DNA of 64,000 nt from Branchiostoma lanceolatum (GCF_035083965.1 NC_089725.1:27475925-27539924); one strand, 5' to 3'. Counted from the stretch's first letter, positions 35,699 to 60,000 are shown. Numbers and translations: made by a program. The notes: a model not told the origin generated them from the letters alone.

Positions 35699-37324
35699 AC
35701 ATACATTGTATATCTGGTCCAGCAGAGCCCAAGTACCTTACAATGTGGACTGACCATTTGAATGCTATTGGTACTATTGTAATTCTTCACTATTAACCCA
35801 AGACTGATGCCCATGTCGTTTCTACTCCATGTACACATTTAGTAGTCCGTGTGACACAATTCTCGCTGATCAGCGCTGTATTTCTCTCGGTTTGTGGACA
35901 ATAAACTGGACATAGATAGACCCGTAATTTGATGGAACCATGTAACATTCAGCCTGCCAAGGTAACCATTTAGCACTAAATTTGTTTTAGCAATATGGTT
36001 AGGCAGTAGGGAGAAAGTAAAAATAAGCCTGAAAACCAACTGGAGGCCAATAAGGGAGTTGCCATCATGAAAACTTGGAAAAGCAGAACAATGTTGATTG
36101 GAACCACGTCATAAAAACCTATCAGCTGGAAACAATGGAATTTCAGTTGATAATGTTTACAATCCATGAATTATCCTCATTTAGAGGGTCTGATCTCTGT
36201 GGCTTACAAATACTTGCAAGAGGAGCTGATACACATACTGTTACACATGGCATGGTACCCTTAAGTGTGTCTTCAGGCTTGTATCTAATTATGCCCCCAA
36301 TCCTCTATGATTGGATTGCTCAATCTAGACCAGGTGACCCAGATCAGTCACACAAATGTATTTACAGTTTTAGTCACACATAGGTCAGTTTCTTCAGAAC
36401 TTATCCACATATCTCTCTGATGTTTGATGTCTCAGACTACACATGATTTCATGTCCATGCACTGAAACTAAGGCTATATACAACAGTTACTGTACATGTA
36501 CCTGCATCTACCTGGAACGTACAACTGCTTTGATAATTCCATAGACATAATTGATGTATCCTTGAGTAGATATTGCAAAGAAACTGCTGATGCACAGTAG
36601 ACTAGACCCACTTCATGAATTTGTAATAATGTTATGGTTGATGTATTGGCCTGACCTCCATCCAGACAATTGCGGCAGCTTCCTTCAAGGAAAGCAGGTA
36701 AATGCCACTTGCCCCAGTTGTATGAATTATACAGGGTTTGTCACAATGGTTCCCGGCGACTGATCTTCTGTGTACACAATAGCCTACACTGACAAGTGTC
36801 TAGATCTGCCACCCATGGAATATCTGACATTCATGTGTAGGAAGGGGACCTCCACGATGCCCTCCTCCAGTAAGTCATGATCGTGTTACTGAAGCGAAGT
36901 GGTGGTGGATTACTCCGTGCTGCTGGAAGGATGTTGTTAGAAGTGAAGGGAGAATCCTCTTCTGAGGAACGGGTGGCACTGATGAAATGCGGGATCAAGG
37001 AGGCTTGCTTGCTTGGCTGCTTCTAGTTTCACATTTGTCAGGGGAACTGCTTGCTGGCCAAGTGAGTCGGCGATCAGATTGTCCTTTAGGGGGATGTTAA
37101 GTCTTCAGTCTTAAATCTTCATAACCCCCTTAAATCTTTGTTTGCCAAGTCAAGCCAAGAAGCCTTCAGCCCTGTGTATGGGGTAATCTCAGACATCCAA
37201 ACCCCTGCATGTTTAACCTTCAGTTAATTGAAGTAGACGTTTGGCTACCAATTCTCTATTGGTTATGGGGTTAGGAAGCAGGGAGAAGGTTAAATAACCC
37301 AACACACTTAGCTTATCGATAAGA

Positions 37325-37979
37325 CTAGGGGTGATGTGGTGTGCTTTGTCGAACTATGGACATACCTTCTCTCTTGCCTGACCAATGTCAAGGAAACAGT
37401 CTGATTTCTCTCCCTCTGCTGTACTCCTGTAGATGCTCCACCAGCTGAGCTGAGCAGAGGACATTGAAAAGAGTAGGGGTGACATGGTGTGCTTGGCTAA
37501 ATTGTGGGCATGCCTTCTCTCTCACCTCTCAACAACCAGTGTCAAACTAAAAAAAAACTCTGCTTCACTCCTGTAGATGCTCCCCCAGCTGAGCAGACAA
37601 GATTTAAAAGAGCAGGGGTGACCTCATGCTTCGTCAAATTGCGGACATGCCTTCTCTCCTGACTCTCAATGACCAGTGTCAAAGGAACACCCTGACTTGT
37701 CTCCCTCTGTTTTACTCCTGAAGAGGCTCCATCAGCTGAGCAGGGTGACCTGGTGTGCTTGGCTAAGTTGGGGACATGCCTTCTCTCCTGACTCTCACTA
37801 ATTTCAAAGAAACACTCTGCAGAACATGCTTTACCCCTGCAGATGCTCCCCCAGCCGAGCAGAGAACATTGAAAAGAGTAGGGGTGACCTCGTGTGCTTG
37901 TCCAAATTGTGGACATGTCTTCTCTCCTACCTCTCAATGACCAGTGTCTGACTTGTCTCCCTCTACTTTACCCCTGTAG
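37325..37979 (+). repeat. Tandem array of decoy splice acceptors plus exon-2 head
   Basis: Units of about 120-147 bp each contain a pyrimidine tract, an AG acceptor and the first codons of the adjacent real exon. Copies have AG at 37431-37432, 37575-37576, 37722-37723 and 37841-37842, followed by GATGCTCC-like sequence and GAGCAG. The true acceptor is 37978-37979. The spacer part begins AGGGGTGACCT.GTGTGCTTG and ends CAATGACCAGTGTC. Entering from the decoys at 37432, 37576 and 37842 in the exon-1 phase meets in-frame TGA at 37465, 37660 and 37938. A spacer-like piece also occurs at 2414-2435. Confidence 0.85.
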
Positions 37980-49741
<11,762 letters not shown>

Positions 49742-50956
49742 TTCCCCTAAAGTAGGCCTTTTGTCAGTACTCCATAACATGAAAGAGAAAGGAATCGGTG
49801 ATGTCGAGCAGTTGATGTTTTGTGGAAAGATTCATCTTGTACTTGCCACTTCCCTGCTTCCAAACAAGTGTTCCATTTGAGCCTATGTGCAGCTACACTA
49901 CTCTCTTAATGAATTATTAATTGGGCTAAAATTATAGTTTACTTTTTTTTACTTTTCTTTTTTAATCTAAAGGATTGGGTAGACAGGATTGTCAGTGTCC
50001 TTGTTCCAAAACATATGGGCTTCTTGCACACATTTTGTAATTTGTGTGTGTGTGACTTCTGTTGGCACATTTCATTAGGACATGACACAACATAAGTGGC
50101 ACTAGATCATAGATCTTCTAGCAGATTCACAAGTCCAAAATAAGGTTTGATTGTATGATAAACACAGTAATGCTAGACCCTTTGAAACGTGTGTATGCCA
50201 CGAAAACCTGAATTAAGGTTTAAACTGTATTCATCATGACACTGGAAGGTATTGTGATTAAGGTTAAAAGTGTGGTGCTTTTTGTTTCCTATTTCTTGAC
50301 GGGTATTCTTGACCAGAATGTGTTGTAAGAGTTTTGTCACTGAACTGTTTAAAGCTCTGCAGAACACCTCCATGAAAGAGGGCACTTCCTACGGATATTC
50401 ATTCTCATTTTCACTTGTTATTAGTTTGTTTTTACTACTAAAGGAGACTCTGACCCCTGTTATCAGACCACTACTTTTTTTTACCCCGGAAAATTAAGTA
50501 TGTCGACCACTTAGTATAGATGAGTAAGCGGGTCGAATAGTCTGCTTTTCTGTAACTGACTCAGGTTGTGTGCATACAAATGGTTGACCTGTTTACAAAC
50601 CCACAGAATGAGTCTCCACATTAATCTGTAACAGTTCTTTTTATTATTACTATGCGCAAGTAGTTAGTGATATATCAGGACTATCTCACTCAGGTCATGT
50701 TTAGCAATAGATACTCGTTGTCTAAGCAAAGACAAAGTGACACAGTGACCGAAAATATCCCTACTTCTTGTACGCAGACTGTGAGCTGTCCATAGAAATT
50801 GCATACATTCACTGCTGCATGTTTCTGAAACTTCCATAGGAAAATGTACACTGTTTATGAACCTAGACCATATCTAACAAACTTTCTGTACATTTTCACC
50901 AAATTGTACATGTATGTGGCGAGGTTGTCATCGTTTTAGCCTTAGGCCACAACATC

Positions 50957-51158
50957 TTAATTTCTTGGTTAACAGATTTAAAAAAAATGCTTGATCGTAA
51001 AACCAACATGAAAACAGAATCGCAGAGGAAAGTTTGTACTTTGGTGTACACAGTTTCAGGGGGTGAACAGGGTCAGGTGCAAGTTTTCACCCCAGCCTTC
51101 CGTTTTAAGGATGTCCTTGTGCTAAAATTTAAAAAAAATCTGTTAACCAAGAAATTAA
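50957..51158. repeat. Foldback with 23-nt perfect arms
   Basis: TTAATTTCTTGGTTAACAGA (50957) returns as TCTGTTAACCAAGAAATTAA (ending 51158). Both arms are followed inward by poly-A/T runs. There is no target duplication. Confidence 0.75.
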
Positions 51159-52867
51159 ATTGGTGTGGCTTTAGCAAACAAATACAACATTTGACTTCAG
51201 CTCAGACCTTGATTCAGTCACAAAGATAGACACATACACAATGGTGCTTTGATTATCATACCTAAACAACGTACTCATATGCAGATACATAAGGCCTCAC
51301 CAATTTATTTCCTTGCTTCTCTGCTGTTTTAAAATGAAAATATAACAAGCGGACATCATAAAAGCAGAGGGCAGGGAAGAAAACTTGACTATATTGACAC
51401 CATAGAATTGGTTTGGCTTAAATCTACATATAATGTAATTGATGATTGTAGCAAAATTTCTCTCCTTCCTTTCAGAATATGTCAATAACTCTTTCCCGGT
51501 AGACCATATTTTCAATGTTGGGTCCAGTGGTGTTATATTGAAAAAAACATACATCATGTACATATACTAACAAAAATGGACAATATATTGGTAGAAAAGG
51601 AAGGTAGAAACAAGTACTTGATAAACTTTCCACAAAGTTTGTCAAGAATCCCTCGGGATTCTTTGTCCTCTTTCTTGAGGAACGTTTGGTTTGGGTGGTA
51701 AAAAAGGTAGTTCCGTGTACGTGTACATGTAAGATATGTACAATACTGTTCCTATGTACCAGTTAAATGTTAAACTGTGCCAGATATGGGGTGGGTGAGG
51801 GGATGTGTTTCACTTCATCTAATCATTTCTTTGTGTCAGTTTCATGAATTAAAGTTAAGCGAGTTGTGAAGATTTATATCATGACATAGTGTTGACATTG
51901 GCGTCATCCAGGCAGTGGTGGGTGCACGCCCAAGAAGCGTGTTTAGAACACTGTTGTACAGCTGCTTCTAGCTGCAAGTCTCAATTCATAATGTATTGTG
52001 ATAAAAGTTGAACGTGTATAGAAATTTTTGTATGCTTTTTCATCCACAACATGAGCATCTTAAAGCATGCTGGGGAAGAGAGAATTATCAAGTGGAGAAT
52101 TTATCTAGTTGAAGGTGGATGGTTGTGTTGTGCCATGACAGGAATCTATAAGCAGCATCCATCTGATTTTGAAATTTCCTCATTTTGTACAACATTTTGG
52201 AAACATGTCTTTCCCAGATTGCTCCATGATAGACTGTTTTTTTGTGTATGCCCTAGGACAGTCTATAAAGACAATCAAGCTTTTTTGTTATTACTAAGTT
52301 ATATGATGTTTACACATACTGTATATTGTTATAGGGGTGAATGGTTTAATAATGTATATCAAAATGGTGAGAATATCAATTTGCGTTCTGTAAATAGTCA
52401 TCTCTTTAAATTTAATTTGTGCATTATTGGGAAACATGACAAACATGATGTACTCATAGATGCTTAGTGTGCATTTTTACTTTAATTGATTTTTACACCT
52501 GTCTAGAAGTTTTGTTCGTTGCACGTGCGTGAGTTGTTGAGAATCTCTTTGAAATGTATTGTGCACCTTCCAGACTTAGCCATTGGAGAAGAAAATATGA
52601 CTCATGATTGTTCCAAGCAAGACATGACATTTCAAGGACATGACCAGTCATAAGTATGGTGTTTTCTTTCCCATATATGGTATGTTGTTGTTGTTGTTGT
52701 TGGAGACCATGTCAGGAGACTGGGTCACATGACAGGTCTTGTGCCCAGGATGGCAGATCTTGTGTCCAGGACAGTCTGTGCCCCACACAGAAACACACAG
52801 TCTGCAGAATGGCATTGAATGATCATTCCTGATTGGTATGCACAAAATTTTCTTGTCACTTGCAATC

Positions 52868-52873
52868 AATAAA
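52868..52873 (+). terminator. Candidate polyadenylation signal AATAAA
   Basis: AATAAA lies in CAATCAATAAAAGAAATG and is followed within 60 nt by T-rich sequence. It is the most plausible end of the cassette 2 transcript. Confidence 0.45.
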
Positions 52874-52932
52874 AGAAATGACCTATTGGTACAGGGGATT
52901 CTGCTATTTCTTTTAGCTATAGGTAATTAAGG

Positions 52933-53301
52933 GGTTCTAATAGCCTCCATAGCAGGCTCTACCTGGCCCTTTTGGGGGGGGCTTAAATAATACTCTTCCT
53001 GCAGCCAGTCCGTAACCATCAGCCAGCCTGTAACCATTTTGCCTGTAACCATTTTGATCTACGGGCAAAATGGTTACAGGCTGGCTGATGGTTACGGACT
53101 GGCTGCAAAAAGTGTATTATTTCATCATCGGTCGGTCGCGCAGCGGCCGATCACACGTCCTCTCCACATCCGCCGATCAGTAGCCATTGCAGTGATGGCC
53201 TCGGGACTCAGGTCACCTTCAGCATCCCCCAGCAGGTTCTGGATGTATTATTTAAGCCCCCAAAAAGGCCGGTAGAGCCTGCTATGGAGGCTAGGTTCTA
53301 A
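52933..53301. mobile_element. hAT-like MITE with 8-bp target duplication and internal foldback
   Basis: The 353-bp element 52941-53293 starts TAGCCTCCATAGCAGGCTCT and ends AGAGCCTGCTATGGAGGCTA. GGTTCTAA is duplicated exactly on both sides (52933-52940, 53294-53301). The arms continue into CCCCC and TTAAATAATA. Inside, GCAGCCAGTCCGTAACCATC (from about 53002) has a full complement ending about 53107, making a second hairpin. Related termini occur at 60114-60283 and about 63430-63545. Confidence 0.85.
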
Positions 53302-55827
53302 TGGTTATCGAGTGGTGTCCATTATTAGTTAAGACTGTTTTGGACAAAAGTTTCAAACCATAAACTATGATGAGGGATGGAACTCTGACATTTTCGGTCA
53401 CATAGATGTAGATTGCAATATGGCAGCTTTGCCAATAGAGATCCTGATCGGAGTCTCTAAATTTTAATCTATTCACCAAAAAATTATTCTCAGAACTTTT
53501 CAACCTCGATTCATTTCATTCACTTCAGAAAACTGAACTAACTTGTAACTCATGATTTTTAAAATGGCGGACCACATTAACACGTTCCTAGCATCCTGAG
53601 CGGAGTCTCTGATCTGGATATCCACTGGAAGAATAGCCGATTCTGCCAGATCGCAATCTCTAGCCTAGAAAATACTACGAAAACTATGCTATGCTTTATC
53701 TATGATTTACACGTTTCTTCTTTCTTCTTAAAACAAGTGTAGACGAATTCACTGATATAATCATATCAATGAACAATATGGATAGGCAATACTCGTCCCT
53801 ACCAGACTCACTAAACTACGCCATCTATAGGGAGAATATTTGCCAGGGAAGTTTGGCCACCAGAGGGTTTCATTTGAACAAGGACATTATAATGTCCTTG
53901 ATTTGAAACATTGACCCTCACCGTGGACTGAAGGTTGTTTTTTTGCCAAATTCTACGATCCATACGCCCGTAGAAAGGCCTGGTGGGGGCTAAGGGAATA
54001 CTATTTGTCAGTGTTACTGCGCCATCTCTAGCATACAGAACAAAACAGCTCTATGTGCATGATGTGTCGAGGTGTCATTTTGATTTATTCACCTATATAA
54101 TGAAACCGTAACTTGAGCTGGAGGAGTAAATATTATGAAACCCACGTCCATTTAATCGGTGAGTCATTACCGCCTGAATCCCCAATGCCAAGGCCGCGCT
54201 ATTTGTAGACTGAGAAAGTGTTTCATTATCTCGTTATCATAAGCCTTGGGTGGTTTCCAGACCGATGGTTGTTGTGTGAAACGTACAGCAGTAGCACGCT
54301 TAGTCTTTACTATTTAACGTCAGAACCTGAACGTTTACACATAGCACCTGAGCGGGCAAAAATCAAGTTATGGCTTTTGGAAAGTAGAGTGTCTGTCGAA
54401 CACATTTTGACATGATAGCCGTCCTCTTTAAGCCCATCACCTGTCACGGAAATAAGAAGATCGTTTTGCAGTGGTCTGCATGTAGGCCGCTTTTGACTGA
54501 CTTTTTGCATCTCAAGATTCCCGGACACAGTTCCGCGCGCGTGCAAACCCTTTATTTCCCTTCCTCCTCTGCTGGGGGAAGTACACCTGTTTACTCACCG
54601 GCGAAGTGATTCCAAAAAGGGCTTAAGATACTCACAACCGCACGCCTGGTCGTGTTCTGTTACACTCACTGTGGTTTCGTCATATAATTTGTGAAGAAAG
54701 AACACGTAGTCTGGATACCAGACCTTTCGCGCGATGCGATGATAACCCCTTTTGGGCGGGGAAGACCTAGTAGTAGGGATAGAGTTGGCACCCGGGAGCG
54801 CTTGGCAGCCGAACTCGGATCCCCGCGCGAGAGATAATTAGTGGGCCGTGTGCTATCTGTGGCGCCGGCGCGAGTTGCTTCCCCGGCCAAGGGATCTCCA
54901 GGAGCGCGGTGGTCTGGCACCCAGGCTAAAGAACACGCGGAAAGAAAAAGAAAACAAGACTAATAGTTTCCTAGACTCCAGCACGTGACTCATGTCCAGC
55001 ATGTTAAATGTGGGCCACCAGACGTAGCCGTCAGGCGATACTCTCACCGATATGCGTCACGTGTTTACACAAAGGGTATCGACATTACACTACAAACAGC
55101 TCAGCATTTCGCAAACGTTTTCACCCGTTTGTCTCCGCTTTCACCACCAGTCTTGTGCGCGTAACGAGGCGAAAAACAAATTTTACAACAACTCTTTCTG
55201 TTAGCTAGAACAATCTTCCTTCTTGTATTACTTGAATATCCACACAGTACGTACGGATTTTAACGCTCATGATAACGATTTGAAAAGTTATACGCGATGA
55301 ATAGATGACGCCTTACTCCTGTGTTCATGTTGACCTCAGACTCGTGGGCAACTGTTATTGCAACGGATGACAGGTCGATAGACTGTTGCCAGCAGAGAGC
55401 TGGACACCACGAAAACACCTTTGTGAGCGATACATTATTTTGACAGGATATTTGCCCGTCCTTTGTCGAGCCGTTGAGATCAATTGGAACACGTAAAAGG
55501 CACCTGTTAAGCCCCTCCCATTCCGGGCAGGAACAAAGGTGTTTACGACGGAAAGTGTTACCGATACGGTAATATTACCTGTCTCGGAGATCAGCACGTG
55601 GTGTGGAGTAGGCTCAAAACAAAGTCGCAAAGAATCTGACTCCCTGTGTACCAAATACCCAGTGTATTATTGCTTTGTGCGTGGTTGACCAGGTAGCGTT
55701 GCAATTGCACTTGGCCAGAGTAAGGACACAGCCAGCCGAGTTGTTTGGGTGGTACACGTAAACGTTTGTCGCCCCTCAAGAGTTCGTCATTTCGTCAGCG
55801 GACCGCGTGATTTATTGAATAACAAAC
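53302..55827. other. Intergenic region upstream of the disordered-protein gene
   Basis: It holds an AAAATGGCGGAC (YY1-like) motif at 53560-53571, a 22-nt perfect palindrome CAAGGACATTATAATGTCC.. at 53879-53900 and a transposon with 9-bp duplication at 54698-54937. GC content rises towards 55.8 kb, consistent with a CpG-type promoter. No coding exon was recognised. Confidence 0.5.
54698..54937. mobile_element. Short DNA transposon with exact 9-bp target duplication
   Basis: AAGAACACG flanks both ends (54698-54706, 54929-54937). The element 54707-54928 begins TAGTCTGGATACCAGAC and ends GTCTGGCACCCAGGCTA, imperfect inverted termini. The 222-bp interior is GC-rich with no open frame. Confidence 0.8.
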
Positions 55828-56871
55828 ATGTCTGTGATGGGGCCCAATGAAAAGATGCTGGTGCGGTCCGACAGCACGCACAGTCTGAAGTCAGAAGTGG
55901 AGAGACAAAAACAAGAGGAGAAGGACCTCAAGGAGCGGGAGAGAAAAGAACGACTCGAGCGTCTCAGAGACGAGTACAACTTTCGCATGGGCACAAGCAT
56001 CATGGATCGAGCCGACACTGGAGTGAAGAGACCGAATGCCAAGAGTTTCCCCAGCCACTACGCCAGTCCGCGGATCGTACGGAAGCCGAGGGGGAACAAC
56101 AACCAAGTGAACGGCTCGCTCTCCCCTCCACCGGCGCCCAGGATGTTAGTCGACGCCGCCAAGGTCAATAGCGAACCGGGCGTTCTGCACAGCATGCCCT
56201 CGTCGACTAGGAAGCTAACCAGGTCCGTAAGTTCAGAGAGCAAGGCACTTGCCGTGCCGAAGAAGAAATCACCGCTCGGATCTCCAACCCGTTCCCCTAG
56301 CTCGACGTCGAGTAGCCCGGCACCCCCAAGACGCACCCGGGCAAGCACCCACTCCGAGGTGGAGACGGATCTGAGACGGATCGCTCTAGAGAGAGGGAAG
56401 GGCGCCAACGCTAACACGGAGCCGCGACCACGGGTGAATTCAATGCCGACACAGAACCGGGCAGCGAAAGGCAAGAAAACCGGATCGTTGGACAATCTGA
56501 AGAAGTCTCCGAGAGGATCACAAGCCAGTCTGGCTTCTTCCAAAGGATCGACCAAAGGTAGCAAGGACTCCGTGTCTTCAGTGGAGGAGAATATGGCAAA
56601 ACTGTCGTTGAGTTCAGAGGGCGCGGCTGACTTTCCACCGGGGATCACAGTAGACGGCGACCAAGTATTTTTCACCGACGAGGACCATGCAGCGGGCGGC
56701 GGGGCACACGACACCCACCACCGGAAACACATGAAGAAGAGCCCGATACCGGCGCAGTACCAAGGCTACGAGGTCGACTATCAGGGACAGTTTGACAACG
56801 TGGTGCCGTCCAACTTCAACGACATGCTAGGAATCCATACCATTCTATCCATGGTGAGCAAGCAAGAATGA
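55828..56871 (+). CDS. Uncharacterised basic, disordered protein, 347 aa
   Basis: One open frame from ATG 55828 to TGA 56871, in a GC- and CpG-rich block unlike its surroundings. Residues 21-52 form a charged helix with KERERKERLERLRDEY, likely a short coiled coil. The remainder is rich in Ser, Pro, Lys and Arg (SPTRSPSSTSSSPAPPRR; repeated KGSTKGSKDS) and looks disordered. A more ordered acidic and aromatic stretch follows near 275-340 (ITVDGDQVFFTDEDH, AQYQGYEVDYQGQFD, NFNDMLGIHTIL). I do not recognise the family. The sequence ATGGTGAGCA at 56851 is a strong splice-donor context six codons before the stop. The last residues VSKQE may therefore be intron read-through, with the true C-terminus on a later exon I could not identify. 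Confidence 0.75.
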   Translation: MSVMGPNEKMLVRSDSTHSLKSEVERQKQEEKDLKERERKERLERLRDEYNFRMGTSIMDRADTGVKRPNAKSFPSHYASPRIVRKPRGNNNQVNGSLSPPPAPRMLVDAAKVNSEPGVLHSMPSSTRKLTRSVSSESKALAVPKKKSPLGSPTRSPSSTSSSPAPPRRTRASTHSEVETDLRRIALERGKGANANTEPRPRVNSMPTQNRAAKGKKTGSLDNLKKSPRGSQASLASSKGSTKGSKDSVSSVEENMAKLSLSSEGAADFPPGITVDGDQVFFTDEDHAAGGGAHDTHHRKHMKKSPIPAQYQGYEVDYQGQFDNVVPSNFNDMLGIHTILSMVSKQE

Positions 56872-58627
56872 CAGTCTTAACTTGGCAGAGGACATGGCCG
56901 ACCGAATCATCGAGTAGGTCGAACAAGACGGGACACTTGACATAGATATCGACCACATTCCGTGGTAAAACAAAAGGTAAGAGGAAAAAACAAACTTTTC
57001 CTTCCCAACGCCCGTAGTCGACATGGCCATCGTCCTCATGAACAATGTAAGAATGCTTCTTTCCTCTCATATTTAATCAACCTGTATATTTGTGCTATAG
57101 TCGTTGCTGCTACTTTGTTTACCGCTATATTTTGAAGATTTGTATATGCTTTGTTTCCGAAGAGACATTGTATCATCTGTTGTACAGTTATATATAACTG
57201 TTGGTTATAAATTTGGTTTGAAATAATTCGATAGAACTATCAAATTTTGCAACGGCGGGTGGCAGAACCTGTCTGAAGTGTCCGGACTGCGAGTACTTAA
57301 TGCATAAATATCAATATTGTACATAGCTTTTACATTGTATTCAAATGATGGGTTCAAATTGCTGTGTTGCATGTTTATGCGGATGTGTGCAAAATTTTGA
57401 AATGTCTTCGTTGCATTCTCAGAAGAATACGCTAGATAGACATTCTCTAATGTATCATATGGTTTATGAAAAGTACAAAACATCATATCACAGACACTGA
57501 AAGTGACTATGTGTTAAAATGCACGGACGTTGCACATGTTTACAAATCTAAGCGATGAATACCCAGGAAAATGAACCAGGTGAATTGTTGACATCAAACA
57601 ACGCCGTACGTGTTTTGAACGTGCACCGCATATGGCGTCATCTGGTGAAGGTTGGCACCATGCCAATATTAAGTCACCTGTGTGGTGTGTGATCAGGTAG
57701 CAATGTACAAGACGAGACTGCTGAAGCTTTTTGTCTATGCCGCCCGGATGAAGCTGTGCATCCCAAACAATTGTAGAATAGAAATACTGCACTCAATTTT
57801 TTCCTCACGACTATAAGACTCGAACCAAACACACAATTTCAGAGATTGTTTATTTGGGCAAAAGCCAGCCTTGAAATAATAATCTGTCTTCCGTAATTGC
57901 TTGTCAGTGTGTTGACTAAAGTACGGGCGGGCACCGCCAACAATGTATGCACTGCCTACCTCTTGTATAGGGAGTGGTGACAAATTGTGGTCCTTGGAAG
58001 CAGTGTTTGTTCAAAGGTTAGAGACTGACTGATTTCATTTATTGCTTGCTTGCCCGGTCTCCCCTGGGCACGTAGCATACTCGTACGTGCGAGGCACCAC
58101 GTTATTTTGAGTTGTTTGATGTAAAGGTGCTTGTACGTTGAGGGGGTTAGAGAGGCACCGTGCGTGGCACTCGAAGTCACCAAAGTGTGCCACAAAAATC
58201 TGTGCATTGTAATCTATTTACAAGATCTTTCAAAAGCAGGGCATGATTCAGAAAACTCATGTCGCTATAGATGTAATCATATTGTTGAAGATTGGATATA
58301 TTCTGAACCACGCACTTTGTTAGCACTATTTTATTATCGACTTGTATCTGTCGTCGTTGCTGTTATTATTAGCGCAATCATCGTGAATAGTTCACGCTAA
58401 ATGTTATCATATCATTGTATATATCTATTAAGTTATGCATATGAGAAAGTGTGCTTTGTAATAAATGTATATACATACGTGAAGCCTCGTCTGTTGCTTA
58501 TTTCATTGGAGTTGTTGTACAAACTTAGCTATATAGAGAGAGAGATTTCACCTGCTGTGACGGTTGCTGTTGATGCCATTTTACTTGGGTAATCCTTAAG
58601 TGCAGCTGTGACATTACGCAAAGTTGT

Positions 58628-58735
58628 GTAGGAAAAGGGCTAGAAACCCGTCCCTGTAAAAATATAACATTTACTCTGCTACAAAAGCATCAAGGGAACT
58701 TGCTGACCTATGTGCCACTAGGCACTAAAAGGTGA
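58628..58735 (+). repeat. SINE body fragment
   Basis: GGGCTAGAAACCCGTCCCTG, ACTCTGCTACAAAAGCA and AAGGGAACTTGCTGACCTA align with the 3' body of the SINE at 20557. The tRNA-like head is missing. Confidence 0.55.
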
Positions 58736-59286
58736 ACAACAACAACAATAAAAACGGCTGTGTATGTTTTACTGGGTTCATTGACCGCTTGAAGAGGGAT
58801 GCCGTAATCTTGGCGACCAGGGGCAAGGTTTTGTAATGAATGTAGCGTTCTGAGTGGACCTCGCACCCTGGATACAACGTTAACTGTAGCTAAACAAACC
58901 AGTCCCTGCAGTAATGGGACGACGCAATAACAACATTACACGACCTTGGCACGAGGCCAGAAATCAAACCCAACCATGTCCGACATTCAGCAGTTCTCCG
59001 ATGTCGCGCTACACAAACAGTGACCTGGTAGCCGAGCCTAAGGGTGCTAAGCAGCAGAGGAATGGGTTGGTGACTACCGGTGTAAACAGCCGCCTCTTTA
59101 TCGCTGATTAAACATCGATCTAATGCGATTTCGATGATAGTCTCAAGTGTTCCGGGGAAAGAGGTGTTTTCCCTTTAGAACCAGGACGCAAAGCTCATTG
59201 TTCCGTGGCCTTTCTTGAAAAATAGTCGAGGGCGCGGATGGATATCTTGATAATGGTGAAGGTAATGAGTACAAGAATTACGATTA

Positions 59287-59480
59287 CAGTCAAAACTGCC
59301 CAAGAAGACCAGCCAGGGGACCAATTGAATCTGGTCTATGTGGACAGGTGGTCACTATAATCAGGATTCTCAATGCTTGTGTCAACGGAAAAACTATCTA
59401 AGGGACCATGAAAAAATGATGACATTGGCAAGGGAGCCCTTATGCAGAGGTGGTTGCTTGTACATTGTACAGGCTAGGAG
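59287..59480. mobile_element. Truncated Tc1-like element
   Basis: CAGTCAAAACTGCCCAAGAA follows TA (59285-59286), and GTGGACAGGTGGTCACTATA matches the copy at 27964. The right terminus is degraded. Confidence 0.6.
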
Positions 59481-60000
59481 AAACAGTAATTGTGTCTCCG
59501 CTGATATCTAAATTGCTAAGGTACTGCTACAGTTCTTAGTCCTCTAACAAGAGTCTGTAGTGTAGTGGGAGTGTTAGATATCTTACACTGAATTTAAACA
59601 TGGAAACCAAGAGAAAAACATCACCGTTGAACTATAGATCCATACCACACACATGAATCAGTGGATAAAGGATAATGGTTTAATAGTATAAGTATGCGGT
59701 GAATGAAGATTTCGCAGTGCCTAATTGGCTGGGAGTGAACGTCAGCCAAAAGAAGATTAAGCCTAGGATGAAAGTAACGCCCTTTTCCTGCCCTCGAAGG
59801 TATGTTGAACGATGTTGCGTATACACAACCCGAAGTTCAGGACCAACGCGGCCGGATCTCAGACACACACATGCAAACACAGCTGCGAGTCAGCGGCAAA
59901 ACCCGACACCGTCTGAGGTACAGGCACATTCAAGGCGCCCGCCCAAGGCTGAAGGCGCGCTAGTGGTGACTTGTCAAGCATGAACAAGTCAGTCTCCTTA

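Larger units (their letters stand above)
33754..37324. other. 3' UTR of cassette 1 and inter-cassette DNA
   Basis: The first 1.3 kb after the stop codon has the AT-rich look of a 3' UTR. ATTAAA at 35075-35080 and AATAAA at 35900-35905 are candidate polyadenylation signals. A dispersed repeat (35323-35530) and a foldback element (35602-35698) follow. I searched this stretch for a second B56 first coding exon (a lysine-rich KRSQ-type peptide ending in a phase-1 donor) and did not find one. Confidence 0.55.
49742..52885 (+). other. Probable long 3' UTR of cassette 2
   Basis: The first canonical signal with a sensible context is AATAAA at 52868-52873, giving a 3.1-kb 3' UTR. Earlier cleavage cannot be excluded. 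The 138-codon frame at 52051-52467 has no recognisable similarity and is probably chance. A 202-bp foldback lies at 50957-51158 and a (GTT)n run at about 52684-52702. Confidence 0.5.

Noticed and set aside
36840-36960. Possible first coding exon for B56 cassette 2
   Set aside because: ATG-containing stretch with a GTAAGT-like site, but no lysine-rich KRSQ-type peptide and wrong frame for the phase needed at 37980.
37325-37979. CRISPR-like array or ordinary minisatellite
   Set aside because: Unit lengths vary (119-147 bp), and the repeated part is the splice acceptor and start of the adjacent exon in a eukaryotic intron.
52051-52467. 138-codon open frame downstream of B56 cassette 2
   Set aside because: No recognisable domain, AT-rich like its surroundings, and inside the likely 3' UTR. 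Chance is the simplest explanation.
56058-56732. 224-codon minus-strand frame opposite the disordered-protein gene
   Set aside because: It is the antisense shadow of a GC-rich, Ser/Pro/Arg-rich coding frame and lacks its own features.
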